From: Burkholderia sp. GAS332
GTDB lineage: Bacteria > Pseudomonadota > Gammaproteobacteria > Burkholderiales > Burkholderiaceae
Direction of reading: 5' to 3'
NCBI GenBank assembly: GCA_900142905.1
Contig: FSRV01000002.1
Location: 4,402,001 to 4,466,000 of the forward strand
DNA: 64,000 nucleotides
Shown: in pieces, positions 62,201-64,000 of the stretch
How positions within the stretch are numbered: the stretch's first letter is position 1
Layout of the letters: every line of letters begins with the position of its first letter
The notes under the pieces: generated by a model
The model's database searches: none
What the model saw: the letters and a program-made list of their open reading frames with translations, nothing else
What the model was told of the DNA's origin: nothing
Position numbers and translations under genes: made by a program

Positions 62201-62646
62201 TACCTTTCTCCATACAGGTTACATCTGCGATTCATCACGATCTCTTATCACGCTGTGAAGCGGCCATCGACTGCCCGCGCGTGACCGACACCGAAGCGGG
62301 CTGCTGGACTGCAAAGCCACAGGCCACATCAAATGATAGACATTCGCCGTCTATAGATTAAGTCCATGAAACCGCAAGACGTTATGAGTGTGGTTCATGA
62401 ATACGTTTGCGCATTTGCGCAAACGGGCGGCGTTCGGGGGCCATGTTGATGAAGACAGGCAAACCGTCAAAGCGCCTTGTCATTAATGAGCCGGATTCAT
62501 AGGTGTTTGCGGATTATCGCGTCTAGTCACGCGCGTGGGTGGCGGTTAGATTGGCAAGGAACTCGCAATCATCACCCCGAGAACTGCCGGTCCCATGCGA
62601 CGGGCTCGATTCGCCCATGCGCGCATCCACAGTACGGAAACGAAAG
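62201..62646. other. Divergent intergenic region with a perfect dyad
   Basis: 446 bp between the aldo/keto reductase and the lipoprotein gene. It holds the inverted repeat at 62404-62425 and no supported gene. Confidence 0.45.
62404..62425. promoter_or_regulatory. Perfect 9-bp inverted repeat CGTTTGCGC-ATTT-GCGCAAACG
   Basis: It lies about 204 bp upstream of the aldo/keto reductase start and 222 bp upstream of the lipoprotein start. An operator or short hairpin; which one cannot be decided by reading. Confidence 0.45.
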
Positions 62647-63444
62647 ATGAAATCTCTCGCTGTAGCGGCTGCAGCGCTGTTGTTGGGGCTTGGTGCCTGT
62701 TCGAAAATGGAAAGGACAACCAATATGAACAATGCAGATTCTCTCCCGCCGACATCCACGCTCGAGGCTATGCACGCGGTCTCGCCTGCGCTTGAGCATT
62801 ACACGAAAGGCACACTGCTCGGCGATCTGTGGAAGCGTCCTCAACTGTCTCCGCGGGATCGCAGCATCGTCACTTTGTCGGTACTGATTGCACGAAATCA
62901 GACCACCGAGATGCCGTATTACCTGAATCTGTCGCTCGACAGTGGCGTGAAGCCAGACGAGATCTCCGAGATCATTACGCATCTGGCGTTTTATTCCGGG
63001 TGGGGTAACGCCGCGTCTGCGGTCGTGGCGACACAAGCGGTGTTCGACAAGCGCGGAATCACGCTGGCGAACCTGCCGGCTGTCCCGGCCGAACGTCTTC
63101 CTATCGACGAGGCTGCCGAGGCTCAACGCGCAACCGCAGTCGATAAAAACTTCGGCACGGTGGCGCCCGGTGTCGTGCACTACACCACGGAGGCGCTTTT
63201 CCATGATCTCTGGCTGCGCCCGGGGCTGGCACCTCGAGACCGAAGTCTGGTGACGGTCAGTGCGCTTGTCGCCACAGGGCAGGTCCCGCAGCTGACTTAT
63301 CACCTGAACCGGGCGATGGACAACGGTTTGACGAAGGCGCAGGCCTCCGAGGTGATGACGCAGTTGGCGTTCTACGCGGGTTGGCCAAATGTGTTCTCCG
63401 CGTTGCCGGTCGTAAAGGATGTGTTCGAGAAACGGCCGAGCTAG
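62647..63444 (+). CDS. Lipoprotein with two carboxymuconolactone-decarboxylase (CMD) domains
   Basis: 265 residues from the ATG at 62647 (the frame is open from 62539). A lipoprotein signal (VAAAALLLGLGAC, Cys at the lipobox) precedes two CMD-like domains: DLWKRPQLSPRDRSIVTLSV with THLAFYSGWGNAASAVV, then DLWLRPGLAPRDRSLVTVSA with TQLAFYAGWPNVFSAL. Neither domain shows the CxxC pair of AhpD, so a peroxidase role is unlikely. CMD proteins are usually cytoplasmic, so an exported, lipid-anchored pair is unusual. Confidence 0.83.
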   Translation: MKSLAVAAAALLLGLGACSKMERTTNMNNADSLPPTSTLEAMHAVSPALEHYTKGTLLGDLWKRPQLSPRDRSIVTLSVLIARNQTTEMPYYLNLSLDSGVKPDEISEIITHLAFYSGWGNAASAVVATQAVFDKRGITLANLPAVPAERLPIDEAAEAQRATAVDKNFGTVAPGVVHYTTEALFHDLWLRPGLAPRDRSLVTVSALVATGQVPQLTYHLNRAMDNGLTKAQASEVMTQLAFYAGWPNVFSALPVVKDVFEKRPS

Positions 63445-63545
63445 TCCATGTGACGTTCCTCGCGATTGACCTTGCGAAATTAACCAGTGCGCGCCTGCGT
63501 GACTAGTGGTTAAATTCCGCAAACGTCTATGAGGTCAGTTCATTA

Positions 63546-64000
63546 ATGGCGCGCGAAAATTTCAACGACCTGCTTGCCTTCATTGCGGTTGCACGCGAAC
63601 GCAGCTTTACCCGCGCGGCCGCTCAGCTCGGTGTGTCCCAATCAGCTTTGAGCCATACGATCCGCGCGCTCGAAAATAGACTCGGCCTCCGGCTGCTGAC
63701 GCGGACCACGCGCAGCGTAGCGCCGACCGAGGCAGGCGAGCGCATCTTGCGGACGGTGGCGCCGCGTTTCGAGGAGATCGAAGCAGAACTGACAGCGGTC
63801 ACCGAGCTTCGCGATGTGCCTGCCGGCACGATTCGCATCACCGCGACAGATTACGCGACGAACACGATTCTCTGGCCCAAGCTGTCTAAAGTGCTCCGCA
63901 AGTATCCAGAGATCAAGGTCGAGATCATCACAGACTATGGTCTCACCGATATCGTGGCGGACCGCTACGACATCGGGATCCGTCACGGGGATCAGGTCGC
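63546..64000 (+). CDS. LysR-family transcriptional regulator (3' part outside window)
   Basis: Partial; 151 codons are present. N-terminal HTH: FNDLLAFIAVARERSFTRAA then LGVSQSALSHTIRALENRLG. The substrate-binding domain begins at about residue 90 (GTIRITATDYATNTILWPKL). Same strand as the CMD lipoprotein gene, 101 bp after it. Confidence 0.88.
   Translation, partial: MARENFNDLLAFIAVARERSFTRAAAQLGVSQSALSHTIRALENRLGLRLLTRTTRSVAPTEAGERILRTVAPRFEEIEAELTAVTELRDVPAGTIRITATDYATNTILWPKLSKVLRKYPEIKVEIITDYGLTDIVADRYDIGIRHGDQV

Overview
The window looks like a chromosomal segment of a Burkholderiaceae betaproteobacterium (Paraburkholderia/Caballeronia type). The evidence is the GC-rich coding sequence, a Burkholderia-type porin, many LysR regulators, and DUF2934, DUF1488 and superinfection-immunity small proteins. 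There are no rRNA or tRNA genes and no CRISPR array. The species call is inference.

Region 1 (1-22.9 kb) is a methylated-amine / C1 catabolic island. It starts with the end of an ETF beta gene, an FAD oxidoreductase, a LysR regulator and an N-formylglutamate deformylase-like hydrolase. Then come a HTH-cupin regulator and a glutamine-synthetase-like gene followed by three split glutamate-synthase domains (GmaS/MgsABC or GlnT/GlxBCD type). These run on into an amino acid permease and a PP2C-kinase fusion. Next are a NarL-type regulator, PurU, and a four-gene set matching dimethylamine monooxygenase (dmmDABC). A PAS/degenerate-GGDEF protein, a NarX-type kinase and FolD close the island. Read together: dimethylamine is demethylated to methylamine, methylamine is captured on glutamate, and the C1 units are oxidised on tetrahydrofolate (FolD, PurU) to formate. 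N-methylglutamate dehydrogenase (mgdABCD) is not in the window.

Region 2 (22.9-27.1 kb) is decayed DNA: a frameshifted IS6-like transposase, a DUF1488 gene, an orphan AbiEi-type antitoxin, a 20-bp-period tandem repeat and the C-terminal remnant of an indolepyruvate ferredoxin oxidoreductase.

Region 3 (27.2-47.7 kb) is the most unusual part: an apparently complete scavenging system for peptides containing D-amino acids. It has a TonB-dependent receptor and its own TonB-ExbB-ExbD-ExbD. It also has an MFS transporter, two D-aminopeptidase (S12) paralogues, a DmpA-type P1 peptidase, a DppA-type D-aminopeptidase and an MlrC-type M81 peptidase. A dipeptide epimerase, a double-domain Asp/Glu racemase, a DadA-like dehydrogenase, RidA and a HTH-cupin regulator complete it. 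A two-component pair is split, with the kinase next to the receptor and the response regulator next to tonB. Both divergent intergenic regions carry the same ~43-bp motif built on the inverted repeat TTTGTATC-N6-GATACAAA, which suggests one regulon.

Region 4 (47.7-64 kb) is accessory and partly broken: two pseudogenes (one frameshifted, one with an internal deletion), a LysR/carboxylesterase pair, a porin and several small genes. It also has a 231-bp duplicated piece of an SDR gene, GST and Bcr/CflA transporter fragments joined end to end, a LysR/SDR pair, an intact SDR, an aldo/keto reductase, a double CMD-domain lipoprotein and a LysR gene cut by the window end. Gene names were assigned by reading motifs; no database search was possible.
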